Source of the DNA: a bacterium
GTDB taxonomy: Bacteria > Tectomicrobia > Entotheonellia > Entotheonellales > Entotheonellaceae
Length of the DNA: 15,943 bases
Reading direction: 5' to 3'
NCBI GenBank assembly: GCA_027294925.1
Contig: JAPULM010000607.1
Coordinates: forward strand, 1 to 15,943
In this document: positions 1 to 6,526 of the stretch, piece by piece
Numbering within the stretch: position 1 is the stretch's first letter
Layout of the letters: each line of letters starts with the position of its first letter
Notes under the pieces: generated by a model
The model's input: the letters and a program-made list of their open reading frames with translations, nothing else
The model's database searches: none
What the model was told of the DNA's origin: nothing
Made by a program: the position numbers and the translations under genes

Positions 1-318
1 GGGACGCCCACCTACATGGCGCCCGAGCAAGTTCAGGGACGAGATGTTGATGTTCGCACGGACATATACAGCCTAGGTGTGATCATGTACGAGATGTTCA
101 CCGGTAGCCCTCCCTACCAGGGGAAAGACCCCATTACGATACTATATCAGCATGTGCAAGGGCAGGTTGTTCCACCTCATGAACATAACCCAAGCCTGTC
201 TCCTGAACTGGAAGAAATTATTCTTACGTCAATGTCTGTAGATCCCAAAAATCGTTATCAAGATATTGATACGATGCGGGAGCATCTCCAAGCGGTGCTA
301 AAGCAAGAGGTTGGATAA
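1..318 (+). CDS. Ser/Thr protein kinase, C-terminal part (5' cut by window edge)
   Basis: This is the C-lobe of a Hanks-type (PknB-like) serine/threonine kinase, open from the first base in frame 1. The visible residues begin with GTPTYMAPEQ, the P+1 loop and APE motif at the end of the activation segment. DIYSLGVIMYEM follows, containing the conserved Asp of subdomain IX. The C-terminal DPKNRYQDI fits subdomain XI with its conserved Arg. The ATP-binding lobe and catalytic loop lie outside the window. Only about 30 residues follow the Arg, so there is no C-terminal PASTA or other sensor domain, and this version is probably cytoplasmic. The stop codon overlaps the next start (TAATG), so the kinase is probably translationally coupled to the PilT-like ATPase. 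That suggests, but does not prove, a role in controlling pilus retraction. Confidence 0.93.
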   Translation, partial: GTPTYMAPEQVQGRDVDVRTDIYSLGVIMYEMFTGSPPYQGKDPITILYQHVQGQVVPPHEHNPSLSPELEEIILTSMSVDPKNRYQDIDTMREHLQAVLKQEVG

Positions 319-1412
319 TGGCGAGGCTTGACGCATTTCTGCAGATTGGCCGTGAACAAAGCGGTTCAGATATCCATCTGGCTGCTGGACACCCACCCAT
401 GTTGCGCCTGCACGGAGAGCTAATTCCGATTAGGTATAGAGATTTAGGTGACGAAGAACTTGAGGGAATGCTTACTGAGATTTTGACCGAAGAACAATGG
501 GCGCTGTTCCATACCGGGTCTGATCTCGACATCTCCTATACGCGTGAGGGAGGGGATCGTTTTCGTGTCAACCTGTTTCGGAAAATTGATGGTATTGGAG
601 CAACATTTCGTATCATTCCTACCACTATTCCGACACTTGATGATCTGGGGCTACCCCCCATTCTCAAGAAGCTGTCCCATTATCATCAGGGTTTACTCCT
701 GGTGACGGGAACAACAGGCAGTGGTAAGTCCACAACTCTTGCTTCCATAATCGATTACCTGAACAATACTCGGAAGCTCAATATCATTACCTTGGAAGAC
801 CCTATTGAATTCCCACATACGAGCAAGATGTCACTGGTTGTGCAACGAGAGATTGGGACTCACGTTGGCAGTTTTATGGAGGGGTTGAGAGCTGCTTTAC
901 GCGAAGATCCTGATGTGATTCTGGTTGGGGAACTACGCGATGCTGATACGATTTCTATGGTCCTGAGGGCTGCTGAGACGGGACATTTTGTCCTTGGAAC
1001 GTTACATACTGCAAGCGCTAGCAAAACTTTAGAACGTATCATTGATGCAGCGCCGGCGGAGCAAAAAGAGCAGGTTACTGTCTCGCTGGCCCATTCCTTG
1101 ACTGGCGTTATCAGTCAGGCTCTGGTGAAGACGGCAGACGCCCAAGGGCGCAAAGCGATTGCCGAGATAATGGTGATGACGCCGGCTATCGGGCATTTGC
1201 TTACTAGTGACAAGATTTTCCAGATCCCTATGCAACTGGAGACTGGACGGGCCTTAGGTATGCAACTGATGGATCAGGCTTTACTTAATGCTTTGCAGAA
1301 TAAGACAATTGATCCTGATGATGCCTATCGTCATGCGCTTGATAAAAAGCAATTTCAAAGATTTGTTACCGACCCTAATCTTCTTCCCAAAGTTAGTCTG
1401 GTAGGGGGTTAG
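318..1412 (+). CDS. PilT-family type IV pilus retraction ATPase (first of two)
   Basis: A 364-residue hexameric secretion-type ATPase of the PilT/PilU group, expected at the inner face of the membrane at the base of a type IV pilus. The N-terminal PAS-like PilT domain is followed by Walker A GTTGSGKST (about residues 131-139), the Asp box LEDPIEF (159-165), Walker B region DPDVILVGELRD (197-208) and the His box GTLHT (227-231). GMQLMDQ near residue 314 matches the GMQxxD element of the family. The PilT AIRNLIRE-type motif is degenerate here (AIGHLLTSDK), so this copy may be the PilU-like or accessory partner. The ATG overlaps the kinase stop by one base. A second PilT paralogue follows after 26 bases. 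Family assignment is secure; which paralogue does the retraction is not. Confidence 0.95.
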   Translation: MARLDAFLQIGREQSGSDIHLAAGHPPMLRLHGELIPIRYRDLGDEELEGMLTEILTEEQWALFHTGSDLDISYTREGGDRFRVNLFRKIDGIGATFRIIPTTIPTLDDLGLPPILKKLSHYHQGLLLVTGTTGSGKSTTLASIIDYLNNTRKLNIITLEDPIEFPHTSKMSLVVQREIGTHVGSFMEGLRAALREDPDVILVGELRDADTISMVLRAAETGHFVLGTLHTASASKTLERIIDAAPAEQKEQVTVSLAHSLTGVISQALVKTADAQGRKAIAEIMVMTPAIGHLLTSDKIFQIPMQLETGRALGMQLMDQALLNALQNKTIDPDDAYRHALDKKQFQRFVTDPNLLPKVSLVGG

Positions 1413-1438
1413 GAAACTTAACGGGTAAGTAGGTTCAC

Positions 1439-2509
1439 GTGAAGCGTATCGATACTTTTCTTGAGCTTGTTGTTAACCAAGGGGGATCAGATCTTCATTT
1501 GGTGTCTGGAAATCCTCCCCGAATCCGTCTTTATGGCGATCTTTTTCCCGTCAAATATCGGGAACTGACGGTGGATGAAACCACCACGCTACTCCACGAA
1601 ACGATGTCTGATCGTATGGCAAAGCTTTTCGCTTCTTGCTATGGGGTAGACTATGCTTATGAGGCCCCTGGGCTCGCTCGCTTTAGGGCTAATATTTTTC
1701 GCCATAGACAGGGGCTTGGGGCTGTGCTACGTGTTATCCCAAGCACTGTCCAAACCCTGGAAGAGCTAGAAACGCCTGCTGTTTTTAAAACGTTGTGTCG
1801 TGAGAAGAAGGGCCTTGTTTTGGTGACCGGGCCGACGGGATCTGGGAAAACAACGACTTTGGCCGCTATGATTGACTTTATCAATCGTGAGCGAAAAGGG
1901 CATATTATTACGATTGAGGATCCTGTAGAGTTTGTTCACCGTCGCCAAGGATGTCTGATTAGCCAACGCGAAATTGGGGAGAGTACGACAAGCTTCGCGG
2001 CAGCGCTGCGATCGGCTCTGCGTGAGGATCCGGATGTTTTGCTGGTAGGCGAACTACGTGATCTGGAAACGATCTCGTTGGCGGTTACCGCGGCAGAAAC
2101 AGGTGTACTTATTTTAGCCAGCCTGCATACAAATGGTGCGACTTACGCAGTTGATCGTATTATCAACGTTTTTCCTGCAAGCGAACGTTCACGTATTAGG
2201 ACGATGCTTTCTACTTCCCTGTGTGGTGTGATTTCCCAACAGCTTGTTCGTCGAGCTGTTGGGAAAGGACAATTGGCAGCTTTTGAGATTTTGATCAATA
2301 ACGCCGCGATAGCCAACATCATTCGCGAAGGCAAAACCAACCAATTAGCCGGTGTGATCGAACGCAGCGCTCTCCTTGGCATGCAGAGCCTTGACTATTC
2401 GCTGCATCGTTTTCTCGATGCGCGGCTTATCACAGGTAATGAAGCGTACCGCAAAGCCGTGAATAAGGCTGAATTCGAACAATTTCGAGAACAAGAACCG
2501 CTTGTGTGA
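1439..2509 (+). CDS. pilT: PilT-family type IV pilus retraction ATPase (second of two)
   Basis: A 356-residue paralogue of the preceding gene, aligning along nearly its whole length. It begins with GTG; no strong Shine-Dalgarno precedes it. Motifs are Walker A GPTGSGKTT (131-139), Asp box IEDPVEF (159-165), Walker B DPDVLLVGELRD (198-209) and His box ASLHTNG (227-233). AIANIIREGKTNQL (about 290-303) closely matches the AIRNLIREGK motif needed for retraction in classical PilT, so of the two tandem copies this one looks most like true PilT. GMQSLDYSL follows. A tandem pair resembles pilT-pilU arrangements in proteobacteria, but here it sits with a kinase and a c-di-GMP-type hydrolase rather than with pilin assembly genes, none of which are visible in the window. 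Confidence 0.94.
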   Translation: MKRIDTFLELVVNQGGSDLHLVSGNPPRIRLYGDLFPVKYRELTVDETTTLLHETMSDRMAKLFASCYGVDYAYEAPGLARFRANIFRHRQGLGAVLRVIPSTVQTLEELETPAVFKTLCREKKGLVLVTGPTGSGKTTTLAAMIDFINRERKGHIITIEDPVEFVHRRQGCLISQREIGESTTSFAAALRSALREDPDVLLVGELRDLETISLAVTAAETGVLILASLHTNGATYAVDRIINVFPASERSRIRTMLSTSLCGVISQQLVRRAVGKGQLAAFEILINNAAIANIIREGKTNQLAGVIERSALLGMQSLDYSLHRFLDARLITGNEAYRKAVNKAEFEQFREQEPLV

Positions 2510-2575
2510 CACGGGCAGGGCAGTTTGGTGCAATATTTGTCACGCTAGGGCCACGAATTGGAAGGAATTGCAATT

Positions 2576-4492
2576 GTGAATGCATCAAGGGGGCTAGTGC
2601 AGGAGCTGCCGACGACCGAACAACGTGATATTAATCGTTGTTACCTTGTGGCGCCTTTGGAAATTGAAACCATTGCCCTCCAAATAGGTCTTGAAATAGC
2701 TGAGACAACAGTCGGATTGACTGACCCGATTCAAAACAGTGGCATTCTTGTCTGTCTGCAGCATACGCCTATTTGTGCTTTACCACCTGGTTGGACCGGG
2801 GTATGGGCCCGTGATGAGGCTCTCCCTTCAGGTCCTTGGGTTCCTTTGCCTCGAGAGATGGCCGGTCATTCTCAGGCGCTTAGCAGGGCCTTATGGACAG
2901 CTGAAACATGGCGTCGAGAGCGTCTTGCTAGCGACGGCGATATTAAGGATAATGCGACAACCTTAAAATCACTCAACGAAATTGGTATTGCATTATCAGC
3001 AGAGCGAAACCCTGCACAGCTTCTTAACCTTATTCTCTCCCGTGCCTGCCAATTGGTTGCCGCGGATGCTGGTTCGCTTTATCTCGTTGAAAAGGATAAA
3101 CACGGTAATACTGCTTTGCGTTTTGCGTTGGCTCAAAACGATAGTGTACATGCCCCTTGGAAAGCGAGTTTGCTGCCTCTCAATCGCCGTAGTGTTGCAG
3201 GTGCCGTAGCTGAAGGAAATACCGTTGTTGTTGTTGACGATGCATACGCGCTTCAACCTGATGGGCCTATTCAGCACGACCATAGCTTTGATACACGTTT
3301 CGGCTACCGTACACGCAGTATCGTCGGGATTCCGCTTTCTACACGCGAAGGCGAAGTGTTGGGGGTGCTTCAGCTTATTAATCGTAAACCCTGCCCTGCT
3401 GTCCCTTTGACCGATGCAAAAATTGCGACTGAAGTGGTGCCCTTTAGCACCTCTGATGTTGAGGTTCTTCGTTCTTTAGCGTCTCAAGCAGCGATTAGTC
3501 TGGAAAACAGCCGTTTGTATGAGGATATCGAGCGTCTATTTGAGGGCTTTGTGACAGCTTCAGTGACCGCGATTGAGCAGAGAGACCCGAGTACATCAGG
3601 CCACAGTGCGCGTGTTGCTGAAAGTACTGTCGCATTGGCTTTGAGGGTGGAACAACTTGAACATGGGCCTTGGGCAGGCTCTCGGTTTTCGGAGAGAGAG
3701 TTACATGAACTACGATATGCTGCGCTATTACACGATTTTGGCAAGGTTGGGGTGCGCGAGAAGATTCTGAACAAAGCCGAGAAACTATATGAGGAGCAAC
3801 TTGAAACCTTGCGGCAGCGTTTCGTACTTGCCCAAACGATACACCGCGCAGACCGATTTGAAGCATGGCTGGAGGCTGCGCTACAAGATCCTCAAGGGAT
3901 GAAAAAACGGCTTCCGCTTTTGTATGAAGAGCTGCGGCAAGAGCTTCTTACCATCAGTACAATGTTCCGTACAGTCGAAGCCGCTAATCAACCTAGTATT
4001 ACACTTGAAGGGGATTTTTCGGCTTTGCAGCCTATACGCCACTGGGAGTTCCTTCAGCCTGACGGGAATTCTTTTAGCCTCCTTACAGACGGGGAGTTGC
4101 AGGCGCTTTCGCTTCGGCGTGGCAGCTTGACGGATGATGAACGTAATGAGATCCAAAGCCATGTCACGCATACCTATCATTTTCTTCAGACGATTCCCTG
4201 GACACGAGATCTTGCCCAAGTTCCAAAACTTGCCTATGCTCATCACGAAAAGCTTGATGGTAGTGGCTACCCTCTCGGACTAAAAGCGCAAGAGATACCG
4301 TTAGGTGTACGTATTATGACAATTGCGGATATCTTTGATGCACTGACTGCCACTGATCGCCCTTATAAGAAAGCCTTACCTATTGATCGGGCGCTTGGAA
4401 TTTTGGAAGCTGAGGTGCGGGAAAACAAGTTGGATGAGTCGTTGGTAAGGCTCTGGATTGAAGCGCGTGTCTGGGAAAGCATCGGAGCGTAA
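2576..4492 (+). CDS. GAF domain HD-GYP protein (cyclic-di-GMP phosphodiesterase family)
   Basis: A protein of 638 residues from the GTG start. I chose GTG 2576 because GGAAGGAA (2560-2567) lies 8 bases upstream; an in-frame TTG at 2558 would add six residues but lacks this signal. Using TTG-start numbering, a poorly characterised N-terminal 130 residues is followed by a GAF sensor domain (about 150-317). Then comes an HD-GYP domain with GHSAR, LLHDFGKVG (HD dyad 392-393) and HHEKLDGSGYP (562-572), and a C-terminal IADIFDALTATDRPYK. Metal-binding and GYP residues are intact, so c-di-GMP (or related dinucleotide) hydrolysis is expected. The HD dyad and HHE motif are about 170 residues apart, roughly 100 more than in compact HD-GYP domains; the insert is helical and charged. 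Its position after kinase and PilT genes suggests second-messenger control of surface motility. Confidence 0.93.
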   Translation: MNASRGLVQELPTTEQRDINRCYLVAPLEIETIALQIGLEIAETTVGLTDPIQNSGILVCLQHTPICALPPGWTGVWARDEALPSGPWVPLPREMAGHSQALSRALWTAETWRRERLASDGDIKDNATTLKSLNEIGIALSAERNPAQLLNLILSRACQLVAADAGSLYLVEKDKHGNTALRFALAQNDSVHAPWKASLLPLNRRSVAGAVAEGNTVVVVDDAYALQPDGPIQHDHSFDTRFGYRTRSIVGIPLSTREGEVLGVLQLINRKPCPAVPLTDAKIATEVVPFSTSDVEVLRSLASQAAISLENSRLYEDIERLFEGFVTASVTAIEQRDPSTSGHSARVAESTVALALRVEQLEHGPWAGSRFSERELHELRYAALLHDFGKVGVREKILNKAEKLYEEQLETLRQRFVLAQTIHRADRFEAWLEAALQDPQGMKKRLPLLYEELRQELLTISTMFRTVEAANQPSITLEGDFSALQPIRHWEFLQPDGNSFSLLTDGELQALSLRRGSLTDDERNEIQSHVTHTYHFLQTIPWTRDLAQVPKLAYAHHEKLDGSGYPLGLKAQEIPLGVRIMTIADIFDALTATDRPYKKALPIDRALGILEAEVRENKLDESLVRLWIEARVWESIGA

Positions 4493-4542
4493 CCCAACGG
4501 ACCTTGCCGCTTTTTAAACTTGCTTGACGCCTTCCATGTCGC

Positions 4543-4568
4543 AGCATAAAATACCTTATGCTATTTTC
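4543..4568 (+). terminator. Possible terminator after the HD-GYP gene
   Basis: A perfect 7-bp inverted repeat, AGCATAA (4543-4549) and TTATGCT (4556-4562), with a 6-base loop, followed by ATTTTCC. It lies 50 bases after the HD-GYP stop. The stem is AT-rich and the T run short, so it is a weak terminator at best. It would separate the pilT cluster from the selenoprotein gene starting at 4592. Confidence 0.4.
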
Positions 4569-4591
4569 CCCTTAAGCGGATGGGTTGTTTG

Positions 4592-4984
4592 ATGGAAAAA
4601 GGGATGCCACCAATTATCATTTGGGATGGCCAATGAGGCTTTTGACAATATTGTATCGCTTGGGTCAAGCGACATGATGCTGCCGGACAGTTGCGTGCTA
4701 TTCCTTTGCAAGAGATGTCTGCCTCTTGCATGACACCAGATCTCTACCGGCGCTGCCAACACGCCCTTCACGTGCGCTTCCACGATGGTCGCCTGTTACA
4801 GGGAGGCGATGCTTGCATGTACATCCTTGGGGTGCTTGGATATCGACGGATAGCAAGAGTTCTTGGTCAGTGGCCGTTCCGATGGATGACCAATACGGGA
4901 TATCGGGTGATTGCTCGACACCGGTCTGTCTTGGCAAGCTTGTTAGACGATCAAAAATCTTCTAAAAAGAGGCAACGGCGTTAG
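4592..4984 (+). CDS. DCC-family (DUF393) thiol-disulfide oxidoreductase, putative double selenoprotein with UxxU
   Basis: A 130-residue reading frame containing two in-frame TGA codons, at 4634-4636 (codon 15) and 4643-4645 (codon 18). The N-terminus reads PPIIIWDGQ-Sec-GF-Sec-QYCIAW. In the DCC/DUF393 family this is the DGxCxxC motif, so both TGAs fall exactly on the two redox cysteines. The frame keeps family character on both sides: AGQLRAIPLQEM after the motif, FHDGRLLQGGDACMYIL in the middle, and GYRVIARHR near the end. Total length matches the family. Starting only after the TGAs (TTG 4691) would remove the catalytic motif. Start ATG 4592 is likely; ATG 4604 is an alternative. A hairpin at 4656-4672 is a SECIS candidate. 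Function is inferred as a small redox protein acting through a selenenylsulfide/diselenide-type site. The alternative, a pseudogene with two nonsense changes at just these codons, is much less likely. Confidence 0.82.
4656..4672 (+). promoter_or_regulatory. Candidate bacterial SECIS hairpin for the UxxU protein
   Basis: A perfect 7-bp stem TCGCTTG / CAAGCGA with apical loop GGT (4663-4665). It begins 10 bases after the second TGA and 19 after the first. Bacterial SECIS elements sit immediately downstream of the UGA inside the coding sequence and usually show G and U in the apical loop; the loop GGU and the spacing (about 18 bases from the second UGA to the loop) fit. Possible extra pairing below (TG 4652-4653 with CA 4673-4674) would leave a two-base TA bulge on the 5' side. 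Assignment is by structure and position only. Confidence 0.6.
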
Positions 4985-5027
4985 CCATCGTTTTTCTTGC
5001 ACCAGTGGTCGTTACGTCAATTAAGTA

Positions 5028-5222
5028 TCAATTATAATGTTCTTGTCGATGAGGGAACGTAACGCGGCTTGTGCCTAACAAGTGCATGACGGTGGAAACG
5101 ACCAGGTCTTCTTCATCAAGCTGAGCTTCTGCATTGATGGCTTCAACAAGATCGTAAAGAGTTGTTCTAATAATAACAGATGACCGGGATTCATTCCGTA
5201 AAGGGGTGGTGCTCATGCTCAT
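5028..5222 (-). CDS. Small acidic hypothetical protein (64 aa)
   Basis: A 64-residue frame starting at ATG 5222 that overlaps the stop of the upstream 38-residue CxxC frame (ATGA), suggesting translational coupling. The core, LYDLVEAINAEAQLDEEDL followed by VVSTVMHLL, reads as two amphipathic helices with an acidic turn. It resembles small conserved bacterial hypothetical proteins I have seen but cannot name. There is no signal peptide, membrane segment or cysteine. A second in-frame ATG (codon 3) is possible. It ends at a TGA (5028-5030) that I read as a true stop. It is likely real because of its protein-like composition and the coupling, but its function is unknown. Confidence 0.55.
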   Translation of the reverse strand: MSMSTTPLRNESRSSVIIRTTLYDLVEAINAEAQLDEEDLVVSTVMHLLGTSRVTFPHRQEHYN

Positions 5223-5335
5223 GGGGGCTCTCCTAAGCAGTTTTTACAAGACTCTTCATAAGCCAAACCATAGTCGATTTCCTTTGTTTGGGCCGTGATG
5301 GTAGTCACACTAGATTTGTGACAGCCGTCACACAC
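5219..5335 (-). CDS. Possible 38-aa two-CxxC microprotein
   Basis: From GTG 5335 the frame reads VCDGCHK near the start and ESCKNCLGEPP at the end: two CxxC pairs about 25 residues apart, the layout of a tiny zinc-ribbon or treble-clef knuckle. GGAG lies about 9 bases upstream of the GTG. Its stop overlaps the start of the 64-residue gene. Its 5' end overlaps the last codons of the decayed alpha/beta-hydrolase in another frame (hydrolase stop at 5328-5330). The open frame continues upstream through hydrolase sequence, so a plain ORF call merges the two. The plus-strand protein at 6021 has the same two-CxxC layout and CxxCL ending. Function unknown; the start is the least certain part. Confidence 0.45.
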   Translation of the reverse strand: MCDGCHKSSVTTITAQTKEIDYGLAYEESCKNCLGEPP

Positions 5336-5781
5336 ATCGTACGGCTCCGTCCAGGCTTTCATGGGCCGGTAGATATTCCTGGAGCCAGTCAAGCGTCTCT
5401 CGCATGACTTCACTGAAAGCGGGCTCAGTATAGACTCGTAATGCCCGTAACCTTTTAAAATAACAAGCTTTTTGGGTTCTCCTGCGCATCTGCAGAGATG
5501 TTCGGATTCTTCCTGCGAGACTAGCCGATCATTGTCGGTGCTAATAAATAAGATTGGGCGCGGCGCTGTCTTATCCACCCCCCATTGGGGATTGAAACTT
5601 AAGGTGTTAGCCACATATTCTAAAGGAATGGTATGCGCCGCAGCCGGATCGTTGAGCCGCCATAGCGGGTTCCATAAATACCCAGAAAATTGGGATCGAC
5701 TTCTGGTAGAGTGCTAAAAAATGTTAACGCTGCTTGCACATCATGGACTCGGCTGAAAGGAGCAAGTCGATTGGAAGGTCG
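5328..5781 (-). pseudogene. Decayed alpha/beta-hydrolase (dienelactone-hydrolase-like)
   Basis: Three pieces in two shifts of frame look like one alpha/beta-hydrolase. Piece 1 (about 5781 to 5655) reads LAPFSRVHDVQAAL and ends LGIYGTRYGGS, the region of the nucleophile elbow, where Arg stands in place of the expected Ser. Piece 2 (about 5659 to 5435) reads NDPAAAHTIPLEYVANTL, then APRPILFISTDNDRLV (the acid-residue strand) and LVILKGYGHYE (catalytic His). At 5433-5435 the frame shifts by one missing base. Piece 3 continues YTEPAFSEVMRETLDWLQEYL to a stop at 5328-5330. Between pieces 1 and 2 about 100 residues of the usual fold are missing. The N-terminus is also gone, with a stop at 5782-5784. 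An internal deletion plus a frameshift make this a clear relic. Confidence 0.75.
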
Positions 5782-5852
5782 TTAATGCGAAGTCTTTACT
5801 TTAAGATTATAAATTAAAAGTAAGATTTTTATATAAAATATTATTAAGTTTA

Positions 5853-5892
5853 ACTAATTGATTTATGTTATAAAAAAGATACTAATTGATTT
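5853..5892. repeat. 12-bp direct repeat in AT-rich region
   Basis: ACTAATTGATTT occurs at 5853-5864 and again at 5881-5892, 28 bp apart start to start (close to 2.7 helical turns). It lies in a strongly AT-rich stretch (about 5780-6020). The second copy overlaps the putative -35 element. It could be a regulator-binding site, but low complexity makes chance repeats more likely here than elsewhere. Confidence 0.4.
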
Positions 5893-5917
5893 TTTAAAGT
5901 CAAATTTTGTGTAATAT
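5887..5917 (+). promoter_or_regulatory. Putative promoter for the small CxxC gene
   Basis: TTGATT (5887-5892) and TAATAT (5912-5917) are separated by 19 bp, slightly long for a sigma-70-type promoter. Transcription would start near 5924, about 97 bases before the ATG at 6021, giving a leader that contains the hairpin at 5941-5970. Confidence 0.35.
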
Positions 5918-5940
5918 ACCTCACATGAAGTTTAGTTTTT

Positions 5941-5985
5941 ACCTAATAAAGACGATCAGTCTATTTAGGTAGTTTATATTTTTTT
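5941..5985 (+). terminator. Terminator or attenuator hairpin in the leader of the 6021 gene
   Basis: ACCTAATAAAGAC (5941-5953), loop GATCA, then GTCTATTTAGGT (5959-5970) form a long imperfect stem (AGAC/GTCT and ACCTAA/TTAGGT with one internal offset). A T-rich tail follows with seven consecutive T at 5979-5985. This is the form of an intrinsic terminator on the plus strand. It lies between the putative promoter and the 6021 gene and no plus-strand gene ends just upstream, so premature termination (attenuation) or a short RNA is the simplest reading. A 15-codon frame, ATG 5925 to TAG 5972, exactly spans the hairpin. Confidence 0.5.
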
Positions 5986-6020
5986 AACTGATTAGCAGTT
6001 GATATTCAGGTGCATGTAAA

Positions 6021-6209
6021 ATGAAAAATTTGCCGTGCGCAGACTGTGGCCTTGTCATCACTGTTCGCGTAAAACAAGATAGAATTGCAGATGGCGTACC
6101 TGTCCTGTGTGACCCGTGTTTGCAAGCAAGGGTTGTCCGAGTTAGATCAAGACAGGTTGAAGAAGGCCGTATAACATGGGCTAAAGTGCCTCGTCTTCGA
6201 TCTCACTAG
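6021..6209 (+). CDS. Small two-CxxC (zinc-ribbon-like) protein, 62 aa
   Basis: A 62-residue basic protein with CADC at residues 6-9 and CDPC at 30-33, a four-cysteine layout expected to bind one zinc (or be redox-active). The C-terminal half is Arg-rich (about residues 36-62), which would fit nucleic-acid contact. A weak ribosome site CAGG lies about 9 bases before the ATG. The gene stands alone after an AT-rich regulatory stretch with a putative promoter and attenuator-like hairpin. I do not recognise a named family. The microprotein on the opposite strand at 5219-5335 has a similar CxxC-loop-CxxCL layout. Confidence 0.6.
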   Translation: MKNLPCADCGLVITVRVKQDRIADGVPVLCDPCLQARVVRVRSRQVEEGRITWAKVPRLRSH

Positions 6210-6233
6210 GACGCCTTGTCGGTTACTTAAGTC

Positions 6234-6428
6234 CTAATCGTTTATGCCTCTGTTGTACCTCTTTATAGACGTTTTGACCTTATCAGCACGGTCTTGGTCG
6301 TCTGCCATTTGAGCAAGGTGTTAGTCCCTCCTTTCGTTTATTTCGTTGAGCATAATTCTTTTAATTTTACGCCTTGTCCGCTGGAGCGTTTTGTTATCCT
6401 TGCTGGGTGGATTTTTGGTAAGAATCAT
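6234..6428 (-). pseudogene. Possible small charged helical ORF interrupted by TAA
   Basis: On the minus strand, ATG 6428 opens 35 codons ending in KIKRIMLNEINERRD and TAA (6321-6323). The same frame then continues HLAQMADDQDRADKVKTSI and ends at TAG 6234-6236. Both halves look like one charged alpha helix, as if a CAA codon had become TAA. No clear ribosome site precedes ATG 6428. An AAGGAGG sequence just before the TAA does not sit at good spacing from the ATG at 6308. The rest of 6210-6526 holds nothing else I can support. Confidence 0.25.
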
Positions 6429-6526
6429 GCAAAAGCTGTATGGTAAACTTTAGTCTTGCCTCTACGTCGACGTTTGTAGAACAATTGGGGAAGATTGTCA
6501 GGCTGCATTGGAATAAGGGGGAGATT

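Noticed and set aside
4691..4984. Short plus-strand frame starting with TTG after the two TGA codons, as a separate 97-aa gene
   Set aside because: It lacks a ribosome site and begins inside the DCC domain; the family motif lies just upstream in the same frame across the two TGAs.
5028..5030. TGA at the end of the 64-aa gene as another selenocysteine codon
   Set aside because: No cysteine-family motif surrounds it, and the sequence beyond does not look like a continuation of the protein.
5472..5717. 81-aa plus-strand frame opposite the hydrolase relic
   Set aside because: The minus strand carries recognisable hydrolase sequence; this is its antisense shadow.
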